Assembly (NCBI GenBank): GCA_026389955.1
Contig: JAPLGY010000154.1
Span: forward strand, 1 to 7,018
Direction: 5' to 3'
DNA: 7,018 nucleotides
Origin: Caldilinea sp.
GTDB lineage: Bacteria; Chloroflexota; Anaerolineae; Caldilineales; Caldilineaceae
The translations under genes were made by a program, and so were the position numbers. Shown in pieces: positions 1 to 6,564 of the stretch; positions within the stretch are counted from its first letter, which is position 1, and each line of letters starts with the position of its first letter. The notes under the pieces were generated by a model. The model saw nothing but the letters and a program-made list of their open reading frames with translations. It searched no databases and was not told the DNA's origin.

Positions 1-2221
1 GGGGGTGCCCCACATCTACGCCACCACCGACCACGATGCTTTTTACGGTCTTGGGTACGTTCATGCCCAGGATCGTCTGTGGCAGATGGAGATGCAACGC
101 CGCATCGGGGCAGGTCGCCTCAGCGAGATCCTGGGCGAAGCAACGCTCTCGATCGACAAGTTCCAACGAACCTTGGGCTACTACCGGGCAGCCCAGGCTG
201 ACCTGAACATCATCGAGGCTCGCAGCCGACAGGCGCTGGAAGCCTACGCAGCCGGCATCAACCAGTGGCTGAGCGAGGGACACACCCTGCCCCCCGAGTT
301 CGTTTTGCTGGGGGTCAAACCGACTCCCTGGCAGCCTGTAGACTCGCTGGTCTGGCAGAAGATGATGTCGTGGGACTTGGGAGGCAACTACGATGTGGAA
401 TTGCTCTATCAACAGCTGGCCCAGGCCGTGGGACCCGAAAGAACTGCCCAGCTGTTGCCCGACTATCCCGCCGAAGGGGTCAGCGTGCTGGCAGGGCTGG
501 ATTTCGACAGCCAGGCAGCTGCATCGCTCCTCTCGATCGACCGTCTGCTAGAAACTGGCTTTGGCCACGGGGGGCGGGAAGCGGGCAGCAACAACTGGGT
601 GGTTGCGGGCAGCCGGACGGCAACAGGGCTGCCGCTGCTGGCCGACGACCCCCATCTGGGTACCTCGATCCCGTCGATCTGGTACCTGGCTGAGCTGCAG
701 GGAGAGACGCTGCACGTGGTCGGCGCAACCTTCCCAGGGCTGCCCGCAGTGGTCATCGGACACAACGAACGGGTGGCCTGGGGAGTCACCAACATGGGGC
801 CTGATGTCCAGGATCTCTACGTCGAACGGCTCAACCCTGCCAACCCCAATCAGTACGCAGTCGACGGCAGCTGGCAGACTATCCAGGTCGTCGAAGAGGT
901 GATTGAGGTCGACGGCGAGGAACAGCCGCTGCGCTGGGCGGCTCGCTCGACCCGCCATGGCCCGCTGATCTCAGATGTGAGCGATACAGGGGTGCCGCTG
1001 GCCCTGCAGTGGACTGCGCTGCAGCCCGGTGACACAACGATCGATGCGTTCATCTCGGGCAACTATGCGAACAACTGGACGGAGTTCGTCGCAGCTCTGG
1101 AAAAATTTGTGACGCCGAGCCAAAATTTTGTCTACGCCGACGTCGACGGCAACATCGGCTACTACGCGCCAGGCCGCATCCCGATCCGGGCGGAAGGCCA
1201 CGACGGGCGGGCTCCCGTCCCCGGTTGGAGCAGCGCATACGAATGGCAGGGCTTTATTCCCTTTGCAGATCTGCCCCAGCTCTACAACCCGCCGGAAGGC
1301 TACATTGCCACTGCCAACAACCGTGTTGTCGACGACAGCTATCCTTATTTGCTGGGAACCGACTGGGCCCCCCCCTATCGGGCAGAACGGATCGTGGAGC
1401 TGCTCGAGCAGCCTGCCCGCAAGGGAGACAAACTGACCCTCGCCGATATGCTGGCGATGCAGGCAGACCAGACCAGCACGCAGGTGCGGATGCTGCTGCC
1501 CTTTTTGTTGGAGACGCCTCCCCAGAACAAACGGCAGGCAGCGGCGATCGAGCTGCTGCACACCTTTGACGGCGAGATGCGCCGAGACAGTGCAGCCGCA
1601 GCCCTCTACCAGGCCTGGATGGTCCACCTGGAGCGAGCCCTGTTCGAAGACGACCTGCGGACCAGCCTGTTCGAGGAGATGTCGACGCGCGCCAATCCAA
1701 TTTTTTTGACCAATATCCTCAACGACCCGGCACTGGGGGCAGTCTGGTGCGACCAGGTGCTGACCGCACCCGTAGAGAGCTGCACTGACACTGCGCAGCA
1801 CGCGCTGGACGCAGCGCTGGACGATCTGAGCGCACGAATGGGAGAAACCATGTCCGATTGGCGTTGGGATCGGATTCACCTGACCCAGTACCCACACAAC
1901 CCTTTCAGCGAGGTTGACCTGCTCAAGGGAATTTTCCACCGCAGCATCGCCAACGGCGGCGACCGCTATACCGTCAACGTGGCGCCGGTACAGCTGGCCG
2001 AACCCTACCTGCAAAACAACTCGCCAGGGTACCGGCAGGTCGTCGACCTGGCTGACTTCAACAACAGCCGTTTCATGATCACGACCGGACAGTCTGGCAA
2101 TGTGCTCAGCGAACATTACGACAACCTGATCCGCCGCCATCGCGATGTCGAGTACCTGCCGATGAGCTTTGGCCGCGCCCAGGTGAGCGGAACGCGGCTG
2201 CTGCTCCAACCCGCCCCCTAG
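1..2221 (+). CDS. Penicillin acylase (penicillin amidase) family Ntn-hydrolase, 5' truncated by the window edge
   Basis: The family hydrolyses amide bonds of beta-lactams, acyl-homoserine lactones or other N-acyl compounds, usually in the periplasm or outside the cell after self-cleavage into alpha and beta chains. Residues are numbered from the codon at base 5. The alpha-chain motif HAQDRLWQME is at about 20-29. The Gly-Ser-Asn-Asn autocleavage site has Ser195 (bases 587-589) as the expected nucleophile of the mature beta chain. HNERVAWGVTN begins at 253, FVYADVDGNIGY at 375, the ANNR motif holding the expected oxyanion Asn at 437-440, and NGGDRYTVNV at 650. The C-terminus is complete and ends in TAG. 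The GTG at base 5 is not a real start: it is the Val of the conserved GVPHIYA motif, and the frame is open to base 2. The signal peptide and first few dozen residues must lie to the left. No lesion is visible. The substrate cannot be told from sequence; family assignment is very secure. Confidence 0.95.
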   Translation, partial: GVPHIYATTDHDAFYGLGYVHAQDRLWQMEMQRRIGAGRLSEILGEATLSIDKFQRTLGYYRAAQADLNIIEARSRQALEAYAAGINQWLSEGHTLPPEFVLLGVKPTPWQPVDSLVWQKMMSWDLGGNYDVELLYQQLAQAVGPERTAQLLPDYPAEGVSVLAGLDFDSQAAASLLSIDRLLETGFGHGGREAGSNNWVVAGSRTATGLPLLADDPHLGTSIPSIWYLAELQGETLHVVGATFPGLPAVVIGHNERVAWGVTNMGPDVQDLYVERLNPANPNQYAVDGSWQTIQVVEEVIEVDGEEQPLRWAARSTRHGPLISDVSDTGVPLALQWTALQPGDTTIDAFISGNYANNWTEFVAALEKFVTPSQNFVYADVDGNIGYYAPGRIPIRAEGHDGRAPVPGWSSAYEWQGFIPFADLPQLYNPPEGYIATANNRVVDDSYPYLLGTDWAPPYRAERIVELLEQPARKGDKLTLADMLAMQADQTSTQVRMLLPFLLETPPQNKRQAAAIELLHTFDGEMRRDSAAAALYQAWMVHLERALFEDDLRTSLFEEMSTRANPIFLTNILNDPALGAVWCDQVLTAPVESCTDTAQHALDAALDDLSARMGETMSDWRWDRIHLTQYPHNPFSEVDLLKGIFHRSIANGGDRYTVNVAPVQLAEPYLQNNSPGYRQVVDLADFNNSRFMITTGQSGNVLSEHYDNLIRRHRDVEYLPMSFGRAQVSGTRLLLQPAP

Positions 2222-2247
2222 CCAGACAGCCCATGCAGTTCAGGGTG

Positions 2248-2260
2248 CTGGCTCTGCCAG
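2248..2260 (+). terminator. Small hairpin just after the amidase stop, possible weak terminator
   Basis: CTGGC and GCCAG form a perfect 5-bp stem with a 3-base loop, 26 bases after the amidase stop codon. No run of T follows, so it does not meet the usual pattern of an intrinsic terminator. It could be an RNA 3'-end stabilising hairpin or chance. Confidence 0.25.
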
Positions 2261-2374
2261 GATAGGATTAACAATGCAACGTTGACCCTTGCATACCAGT
2301 GTTACTCTGGTCAAGTGCGGCAACCATCCCCCAAAACCAGATTAGCCAGACTGCAACTCAGAGATGAGACTCTT

Positions 2375-2460
2375 TTGTGGCAAAATAACCCATGTGAAGA
2401 TGCTCCTGCAAAGCGTGAATTCGATACTCTGACTTTGCCACAGATGGGACATCTTCACGT
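2375..2460. repeat. Two interleaved inverted repeats (possible pseudoknot or two-state RNA switch) upstream of the antitoxin remnant
   Basis: TGTGGCAAA (2376-2384) is exactly reverse-complementary to TTTGCCACA (2434-2442). GTGAAGATG (2394-2402) is exactly reverse-complementary to CATCTTCAC (2450-2458). With G-U pairs the arms extend to 2375/2443 and to 2392-2393/2459-2460, giving stems of about 10 and 11 bp. The arms come in the order A-B-A'-B', so in RNA they either form an H-type pseudoknot (connecting strands of 7, 31 and 6 bases) or compete as two alternative hairpins. A third short word, CCCAT (2389-2393), recurs inverted as ATGGG (2444-2448). The right half overlaps the stretch where the antitoxin's missing N-terminus should lie. 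At DNA level these could instead be binding sites for a dimeric regulator. Confidence 0.6.
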
Positions 2461-2475
2461 AGCGTACAACTGGCG

Positions 2476-2661
2476 GTGCATCGATATCAAGTAGAGGAAA
2501 TCTCGCTGGCAAAGGCTGCCAGCCTGGCTGGCGTCAGTTGGGCGCAGATGCGCGATATCTTGATCGAACAGGGCGTCGAACCGCGCCTGGGGCCAGAATC
2601 GGTCGAGGATGCGCTAGCCGAAGTGGAAAGCCTGCGTAGCTACTTCAAGTCCAACCCGTGA
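2476..2661 (+). pseudogene. UPF0175-family (VapB-like) antitoxin, N-terminally truncated
   Basis: UPF0175 proteins are small antitoxins or DNA-binding partners of PIN-domain toxins. The core here, EEISLAKAASLAGVSWAQM and onwards, fits the family pattern of a short helix followed by a helix-turn-helix-like segment; the tail EPRLGPESVEDALAEVESLR also fits. From GTG 2476 it is 61 residues, against roughly 80-100 usual for the family. Family-like sequence continues upstream in frame (SVQLAV before HRYQVEEISL), so GTG 2476 is most likely the internal Val of LAV, not the true start. Going further up, the frame meets a TGA at 2416-2418 with no ATG, GTG or TTG between. The normal N-terminal strand is therefore missing or out of frame. 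No Shine-Dalgarno sequence precedes GTG 2476. The stop codon overlaps the toxin start. It is probably a decaying gene; an unusual start such as CTG or ATT is less likely. Confidence 0.7.
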
Positions 2662-2834
2662 GTGTCATTGCCAACACGACGGTGATCTCCAATTTCGCCA
2701 GCATTGACCGGCTAGAATTGTTGCACCACCTGTATACAACACTCTACATCTCGACGGAAGTCTATGCTGAGATTCAGCAAGGAGCCTTCGAGGGGTATGG
2801 CTTTAATACGCCCTGGCCCCCTTTTTTACTTTGA
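2658..2834 (+). pseudogene. PIN-domain toxin (DUF3368/VapC-like), C-terminally truncated
   Basis: Starts with GTG overlapping the antitoxin stop (GTGA, 2658-2661), the translational coupling expected for toxin-antitoxin pairs. The 58-residue product begins SVIANTTVISNFASIDRLEL and continues through ISTEVYAEI. This is the N-terminal part of a PIN ribonuclease domain: first strand, the SNTT/SDTS-like metal-site turn (here Asn6, as I recall for some DUF3368 members, rather than Asp) and the second acidic position around Glu34 or Glu38. Homology stops after about residue 47 (GAFEGYG); the last 11 residues look unrelated and end at TGA 2832-2834. DUF3368 proteins are normally about 150-170 residues, so the later acidic residues of the active site are absent and the product cannot be an active nuclease. 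I found no continuation of the domain in any forward frame downstream. Confidence 0.72.
2792..2827 (+). terminator. Imperfect hairpin plus T6, possible rightward intrinsic terminator
   Basis: GGGG (2792-2795) can pair with CCCC (2817-2820), and GGC (2799-2801) with GCC (2810-2812), around an internal loop. A run of six T follows (2822-2827). The structure sits exactly where PIN-domain homology ends, so it may be part of the DNA that replaced the toxin's 3' end. The stem is short and interrupted, so the call is weak. Confidence 0.35.
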
Positions 2835-3002
2835 TCCGCTGGCGGCTGGGCGAAGCTGCTGAAACTCACCTGCAAAGCATTCATTTTCAAGGGTAAGCAC
2901 CAGCTTGAACGCTCTGCCAACCAGGAGCGATTCCTCAAAAAACGCGCGGGCTCTCGAAGCAACGATGCCCAGACTCCCTTCGGAGTGCTGCCGCTTGGCA
3001 GG
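2835..3002 (-). other. Gap of 168 bases with an unexplained minus-strand open stretch in frame with the upstream gene
   Basis: After the TGA of the enolase-family gene (3003-3005) the same minus-strand frame stays open to TAA at about 2835. It reads plausibly as protein, including RARAFFEESLLVGRAFKLV and LTLENECFAGEFQQLRPA. It has no start codon of its own and no family I recognise. It may be the relic of another gene, or chance. On the plus strand ACTCC-CTTC-GGAGT (about 2971-2984) can form a 5-bp hairpin with no T tract on either strand. No convincing terminator for the leftward operon was seen. Confidence 0.3.
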
Positions 3003-4127
3003 TCACTGGTAGGTGCTGCGCCCGCTCAGGGTTCTGGCCAGCTGCTCTTCGTCGAGCACGATCCCCAGCCCGGGGGCATGGCTGCAGGTCAGCCAGCCAG
3101 CCCGATCGACTTCGACCGGTTCCACCAACATGAAGTCGCGCCGGGCCACTGTCCAAAAAGGCGGATCCCACGGGAATTCCAAAAAAGGCGCCCCGACCGT
3201 CCCGGCCGTCAGGTGCAGGTTGGCCAGCAACCCGATCCCGTTGCCCCAGGTATGTGGCGTGAAGAGTGAGCCCGCCTCAGCCACCGCAAAAGCCAGCTGA
3301 CGCAGCTGCACCATGCCGCCGGTCCAGACCACATCGGGCTGGTAGACATCCAGACAGCCCCGCTCCAACAAGGTATAAAATTCGTAGATCTCTCGCGTGC
3401 CTTCCCCACCCGCAATCTTCACCGCCGTTGCCCCACGCAGCTTCGCCATCCCCGCATAATCGGCCCGATGCAGCGGCTCTTCCATCCAATAGACCCCATG
3501 CCGTGCCAGTTCCTGCGCGACTTCCAACGCCTGCGCATAGCTCCAGGGCTTCTGCGTGTCCCAAGGCATCCGCCACCCCTGGTTGCAGTCCACCAGCAAC
3601 CTGGCCCGGCCAGCCAGGGCACTGCTGACCGCAGCGACTACGGCCAGGTCGTCTTCCAACAGAGGGCGTCCAAACCGGATCTTGACCGCCGGAAAACCCG
3701 CTTCGACAGCCTGCAAGGCCAGCGCTACAGTCTCGGCCGGCGTACGGTGGGTCCCCAAAGAAGCATAGGCTTGCAGCCGGTCTGCCCGCCCGCCAACTTT
3801 CTGCCAGACCGGCCGCCCCTCGATCTGGCCCACCAGGTCCCACAGCGCGATCTCCAACGGCCAGCAGCGGCCCGCATGAAAGCTGATGTTGTCCAGCACA
3901 GCTGCATGGCGTTCGAGCAGACGAGGGTCCTGCCCGATGAACAAAGAGGCGTAGTCGGCAAAACCGACCATCGCATCCCCCGAACCGACCCCTGTCCGCC
4001 CTTCGTTGTCGCGCACACGCACGATCGTCGCCGGAAACCGCCGCCTTGGCTGCGTATCCCAGGAAGCGGGAAAAGGCGGATCCAGCGGCAGCTGATGGTG
4101 TGTAATCTGGATATCCACTATCTGCAT
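3003..4127 (-). CDS. Mandelate racemase/muconate lactonizing enzyme-type enolase-superfamily enzyme (probable sugar-acid dehydratase or racemase)
   Basis: A soluble Mg2+-dependent enzyme that takes a proton from the carbon beside a carboxylate; relatives include mandelate racemase and acid-sugar dehydratases. The 374 residues match the family's usual length. The N-terminal capping domain is about 1-115 and the barrel follows. All expected residues are visible: Lys149-x-Arg151 (first base motif), metal ligands Asp180 (VDCNQGW), the Glu216-217 pair (WMEEP) and Glu242 (GGEG), the Asp265/His292 dyad (QPD, PHTWGNG) that marks the mandelate racemase subgroup, and Glu317 (FLEFPWDPP). The start is ATG 4127, beginning MQIVDIQI, because AGGAGG (4142-4137) lies 9 bases upstream; a GTG at 4163 overlapping the permease stop is in frame but less likely. 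It lies 32 bases after the permease and is probably co-transcribed with it. KxR at the first base site hints at a dehydratase, but the substrate cannot be assigned. Confidence 0.93.
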   Translation of the reverse strand: MQIVDIQITHHQLPLDPPFPASWDTQPRRRFPATIVRVRDNEGRTGVGSGDAMVGFADYASLFIGQDPRLLERHAAVLDNISFHAGRCWPLEIALWDLVGQIEGRPVWQKVGGRADRLQAYASLGTHRTPAETVALALQAVEAGFPAVKIRFGRPLLEDDLAVVAAVSSALAGRARLLVDCNQGWRMPWDTQKPWSYAQALEVAQELARHGVYWMEEPLHRADYAGMAKLRGATAVKIAGGEGTREIYEFYTLLERGCLDVYQPDVVWTGGMVQLRQLAFAVAEAGSLFTPHTWGNGIGLLANLHLTAGTVGAPFLEFPWDPPFWTVARRDFMLVEPVEVDRAGWLTCSHAPGLGIVLDEEQLARTLSGRSTYQ

Positions 4128-4136
4128 ACAATTTTT

Positions 4137-4142
4137 CCTCCT
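4137..4142 (-). promoter_or_regulatory. Shine-Dalgarno AGGAGG that fixes the enolase-family gene start
   Basis: On the minus strand a perfect AGGAGG is followed by 9 bases and ATG at 4127. It lies inside the gap between the permease stop (4160) and that ATG and argues for ATG 4127 over the upstream in-frame GTG at 4163. Confidence 0.8.
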
Positions 4143-4159
4143 GTCACCGTTCCCCCCAT

Positions 4160-5041
4160 TCACGCCACCAACAGCCGAATTCCCGCGATCAGGGTCATGC
4201 CAAGGGCCAACAGCTCGAAAAGCTGCTGGTCAATCCACCGAATCAAAACCCGCCCGGTCAACGCACCCGCCACCGCCGCCGGGATCAACAACAAGCTGAT
4301 CGGCGCCGAATCTGCGTTGATCAGCCCCAGCCCGTACGAGAAGGGCACTTTGAACAGGTTGATCACAAAAAAATACCACGCAGTCGTTCCCATGAAGACA
4401 TATTTGGGCAGCCGCATGGAGAGCAGATAGATGACCATGATCGGGCCGGCAGCGTTGGCCACCATCGTCGTAAAGCCGGCGCTGACCCCCGTCACCGCTG
4501 CCAACAGCGGATGGGGCCTCTCCCCGGCCTCCAACGACAACAACACCTGGCCACGCGCCCGGCGCCAGAGCTGGATCGCCACGATCGTCACCAGAACCGC
4601 GCCGATCAGCCGCTGTGTGGTCAGAGCGTCGATCCGCCCCATCACCAGAAAGCCAGCCACAATCCCCGCTGCCGCCCAAGGAAACAGACGCACCAGCTGT
4701 GGCCAGTTGGCCTGCCGGCGATAGCTGATCACCGCCACAATGTCTGCGGCAATCAAGATCAACAGCGCAATCCCGGTCGATTCCCGGGCCGGCAACGCGC
4801 TGGCAAAGAGCGCCACCGAAAAAATCCCCAGCCCGGCGATCCCTGTCTTGGAGATCCCCACCAGATAGGCGCCCAGCGCTGCCAAAGCCCACTGCCACGG
4901 CGTCAGTGCAGAAAAAATATCCCCCAAAGCTGACTCGTTTCCCAGATCGTCTGAATCTTGTTTGAAGTGTTGTTTGAAGTGAGCTGGCTGTCCCGCAAAT
5001 TCAGCGCTGTCTGGCGCCCCGCCATGCCGCCAGCCGTGCAT
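4160..5041 (-). CDS. TauE/SafE (TSUP, DUF81) family membrane permease
   Basis: TSUP proteins move small anions such as sulfite, sulfonates and organic acids across the cytoplasmic membrane. From ATG 5041 the product is 293 residues. Hydrophobic spans lie near 50-80, 88-106, 120-135, 145-159, 178-206, 218-240, 247-265 and 273-292. The paired signatures are [20 protein letters not shown] (about 61-80) and [17 protein letters not shown] (about 185-201), typical of the family. The start is uncertain. ATG 5041 overlaps the kinase remnant by 41 bases and adds a polar leader containing a duplicated HFKQ. A TTG at 4927 would give 255 residues beginning next to the first membrane span, closer to normal family length, but neither start has a good Shine-Dalgarno sequence. 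The context suggests transport linked to sugar or sugar-acid metabolism. The family call is secure; substrate and direction are not. Confidence 0.9.
   Translation of the reverse strand: MHGWRHGGAPDSAEFAGQPAHFKQHFKQDSDDLGNESALGDIFSALTPWQWALAALGAYLVGISKTGIAGLGIFSVALFASALPARESTGIALLILIAADIVAVISYRRQANWPQLVRLFPWAAAGIVAGFLVMGRIDALTTQRLIGAVLVTIVAIQLWRRARGQVLLSLEAGERPHPLLAAVTGVSAGFTTMVANAAGPIMVIYLLSMRLPKYVFMGTTAWYFFVINLFKVPFSYGLGLINADSAPISLLLIPAAVAGALTGRVLIRWIDQQLFELLALGMTLIAGIRLLVA
4958..4981. repeat. Perfect 12-bp tandem duplication near the permease 5' end
   Basis: TTGTTTGAAGTG (plus-strand reading) occurs twice back to back, at 4958-4969 and 4970-4981. In the permease frame it encodes HFKQ twice, at residues 21-28. 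It keeps the frame and sits in the poorly conserved leader, or in untranslated RNA if translation starts at TTG 4927. It looks like recent slippage. Confidence 0.85.
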
Positions 5042-6233
5042 AGACCGGTCTCAGTGCCAGGTAGCTCTCGGTAAAAATTTCCAACAGCTCGGCGTACTGC
5101 TGCTGCACGGCAGGGTTGGGGTCCATCGTGCGCACGACCTGGCTGCGCTCAGCTGCGATCGACCAGCTGTACAGGCCGACCCCCACCCCGGCGGCGACGG
5201 CTGCCCCCCAGCTGGTCGCTTCCCCTGGCAGCGCCAGCAGATGGATTGGCAAGCCCAAAACGTCTGCCAGAATCTGGGGCCAGAGCTGGCTGCGCCCGCC
5301 GCCGCCGATCAGACGCAGCGTCTCAATGCCAGGGGTCTGCTCGCGCAGGCTGTCGAGAATCTGGCGCAGCCCCAGCGCCACGCCTTCCAACACCGCCCGG
5401 GCCAGCTGCGGGCTGCCGTGGGGCATCGCCAGCCCGACAAAAGCGCCGCGCGCCTGTGGGTTCCACCACGGGCTGCGCTCGCCCATCAGATAGGGCAGAA
5501 AAATCAAGCCGTCCGCTCCTGGTTCAACCGTACCGCTCAGGATGCACATGGTGAAAGGTCATCGTGCGCTGCTGCGGGTCTGGCGCCGGTGCCAGCGAGC
5601 TCACGCTGATCCAGGCCGAAGTCCCGATCACACAGTAGGCAGAGCCCGGTTCGACCACCCCAGCCCCTATCCCGGCACACGAGCCATCCCCACCGCCGGC
5701 CACCACCGGCGTGCCTGCTACCAGCCCGAGCGCCGGTGCCACCGCTGCTGTGACCTGGCCAACCACGCTGGACGAGGGATAGACCCTCGGCAGCTGATCG
5801 ACAGCGATCCCCAGCGCTTCCAGAAACGGCGGATGCCAGCGGCGCGCCACCAGGTCAAACAACAACGTCCCCGACGCGTCGGAATAATCTGTGGCAAAGA
5901 CGCCGGTCAGCCGGTGCACCAGATAATCTTTGGGCACCAGAAATTTTGCGGCGCGGGCATAGATCTCCGACTGATGGTTGCGTACCCATAAAATTTTGGG
6001 AGCACAGTAGGCTGGGCTGGTGCGGTGCCCGCAGCGCCGATAGACCTCTTCTGCGCCGCAGCGCTCAGCGACGAACGCAGCCTCCATTTCGGCACGCTGG
6101 TCAGCCCAGATGATGCAAGAGCGCAGCGGTACCCCCGCTGCATCCACCGGCACAGATGCCCTTGCTCGTCGAACAAGGTGGCCTTGTTCCCCGATGTCCC
6201 CAGATCGTGGGCCAGAATGTATCGCCCGGTCAT
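5001..6233 (-). pseudogene. Xylulokinase-like FGGY-family carbohydrate kinase, inactivated by two internal deletions with frameshifts
   Basis: FGGY kinases phosphorylate sugars such as xylulose. Three pieces in different frames line up in order. Piece 1 (6233 to about 6153) begins MTGRYILAHDLGTSGNKATL, the N-terminal phosphate-binding strand. Piece 2 (about 6153 to 5530) starts VPVDAAGVPLR and carries IIWADQRAE, KFLVPKDYLVHRLTG, TDYSDASGTLLFD and GGGDGS, whose Asp is the expected catalytic base. Piece 3 (about 5528 to 5001) runs from VEPGADGLIFLPYLMGER through LIGGGGRSQLW to the normal C-terminus. Compared from memory with E. coli XylB (484 residues), roughly 55-60 residues are missing at the first junction and 40-45 at the second; both also change frame. 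Only about 410 residues of homology remain. GAG lies 6 bases before ATG 6233; an in-frame ATG at 6248 is an alternative. These are losses of whole segments, so single-base sequencing error does not explain them. Xylulokinase is the best guess; another FGGY sugar is possible. Confidence 0.85.
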
Positions 6234-6301
6234 GTGGATCTCTTTCATGTTTGCGCTGCAGCGCTCGATTGTACCTGTACCCAACAAAAGGAGTTTACCC
6301 T

Positions 6302-6325
6302 GGATGGTACCACAGGTGGTCATCC
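6302..6325. promoter_or_regulatory. Imperfect inverted repeat upstream of the kinase, possible operator or hairpin
   Basis: GGATG-GT-ACCAC (6302-6313) faces GTGGTCATCC (6316-6325) across AG. Ten bases match in each arm, with a 2-base bulge in the left one. It lies about 70-90 bases upstream of the kinase ATG and could be the site of a local sugar-responsive repressor, but no regulator gene is in the window. It is also open to being a chance hairpin. Confidence 0.4.
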
Positions 6326-6478
6326 GATCGTGATTCCCACAGCAGCAATTCTCAACCTAACAAACATTTCCAACAAAATCCGCCAGTCTGCAACATTGGG
6401 GGTGTACCGCGCCAGAGAGCACGTTGCCAACCGGACAATCATCGACCGGGGTCTGATCCACTTTTTAGATTCTGCCAT

Positions 6479-6506
6479 TTGACAACGAGAAGATGCATCG
6501 TAGAAT
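6479..6506 (+). promoter_or_regulatory. Sigma70-type promoter for the glycosyltransferase gene
   Basis: TTGACA (6479-6484) is a perfect -35 box. TAGAAT (6501-6506) is a five-of-six -10 box, 16 bases away. Transcription would start near 6513, giving an untranslated leader of about 50 bases before ATG 6565. It is the best promoter match noticed in the window and points at the glycosyltransferase. Confidence 0.65.
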
Positions 6507-6564
6507 ATGCTCTGATCAATGCTCCACAACTCCTTCGTTTCCGACCAATAAAGTCAGAGAACCC

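Larger units (their letters stand above)
6234..6564. other. Divergent intergenic region between the kinase and the glycosyltransferase
   Basis: These 331 bases separate two divergently read genes and contain no gene I can support. The right part has a clear rightward promoter (6479-6506). The left part has an inverted repeat (6302-6325) and, on the minus strand, a TACAAT at 6273-6268 about 35 bases before the kinase ATG that could be a -10 box, though no good -35 precedes it. GTAC-CT-GTAC (6271-6280) is a small near-palindrome beside it. Confidence 0.6.

Noticed and set aside
971..2209. A 412-codon minus-strand open frame opposite the amidase
   Set aside because: It is a shadow of the amidase's strongly biased codons; the plus strand has full family homology and the minus product resembles nothing known.
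2281..2310. Possible promoter TTGACC about 15 bases ahead of TACTCT upstream of the antitoxin remnant
   Set aside because: The -10 match is poor (three of six) and the spacing short.
2282..2494. A 70-codon plus-strand open frame across the inverted-repeat region
   Set aside because: Its sequence resembles no family, it has no ribosome-binding site, and it overlaps the antitoxin out of frame. The TLTLPQ stretch slightly resembles an antitoxin N-terminus and could be a frameshifted relic, but this is too weak to annotate.
3468..4430. A 320-codon plus-strand open frame opposite the enolase-family gene
   Set aside because: Shadow frame: the minus strand here carries an enzyme with every catalytic residue in place.
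6156..6482. A plus-strand open frame ending at 6482, with AAAAGGAG (6286-6293) ahead of a CTG at 6300; also a 9-codon ATG frame at 6304
   Set aside because: The left half lies antisense to the kinase N-terminus, the only well-placed start is CTG, and the product matches no known family. The tiny ATG frame has a fair Shine-Dalgarno sequence but nothing else in support.
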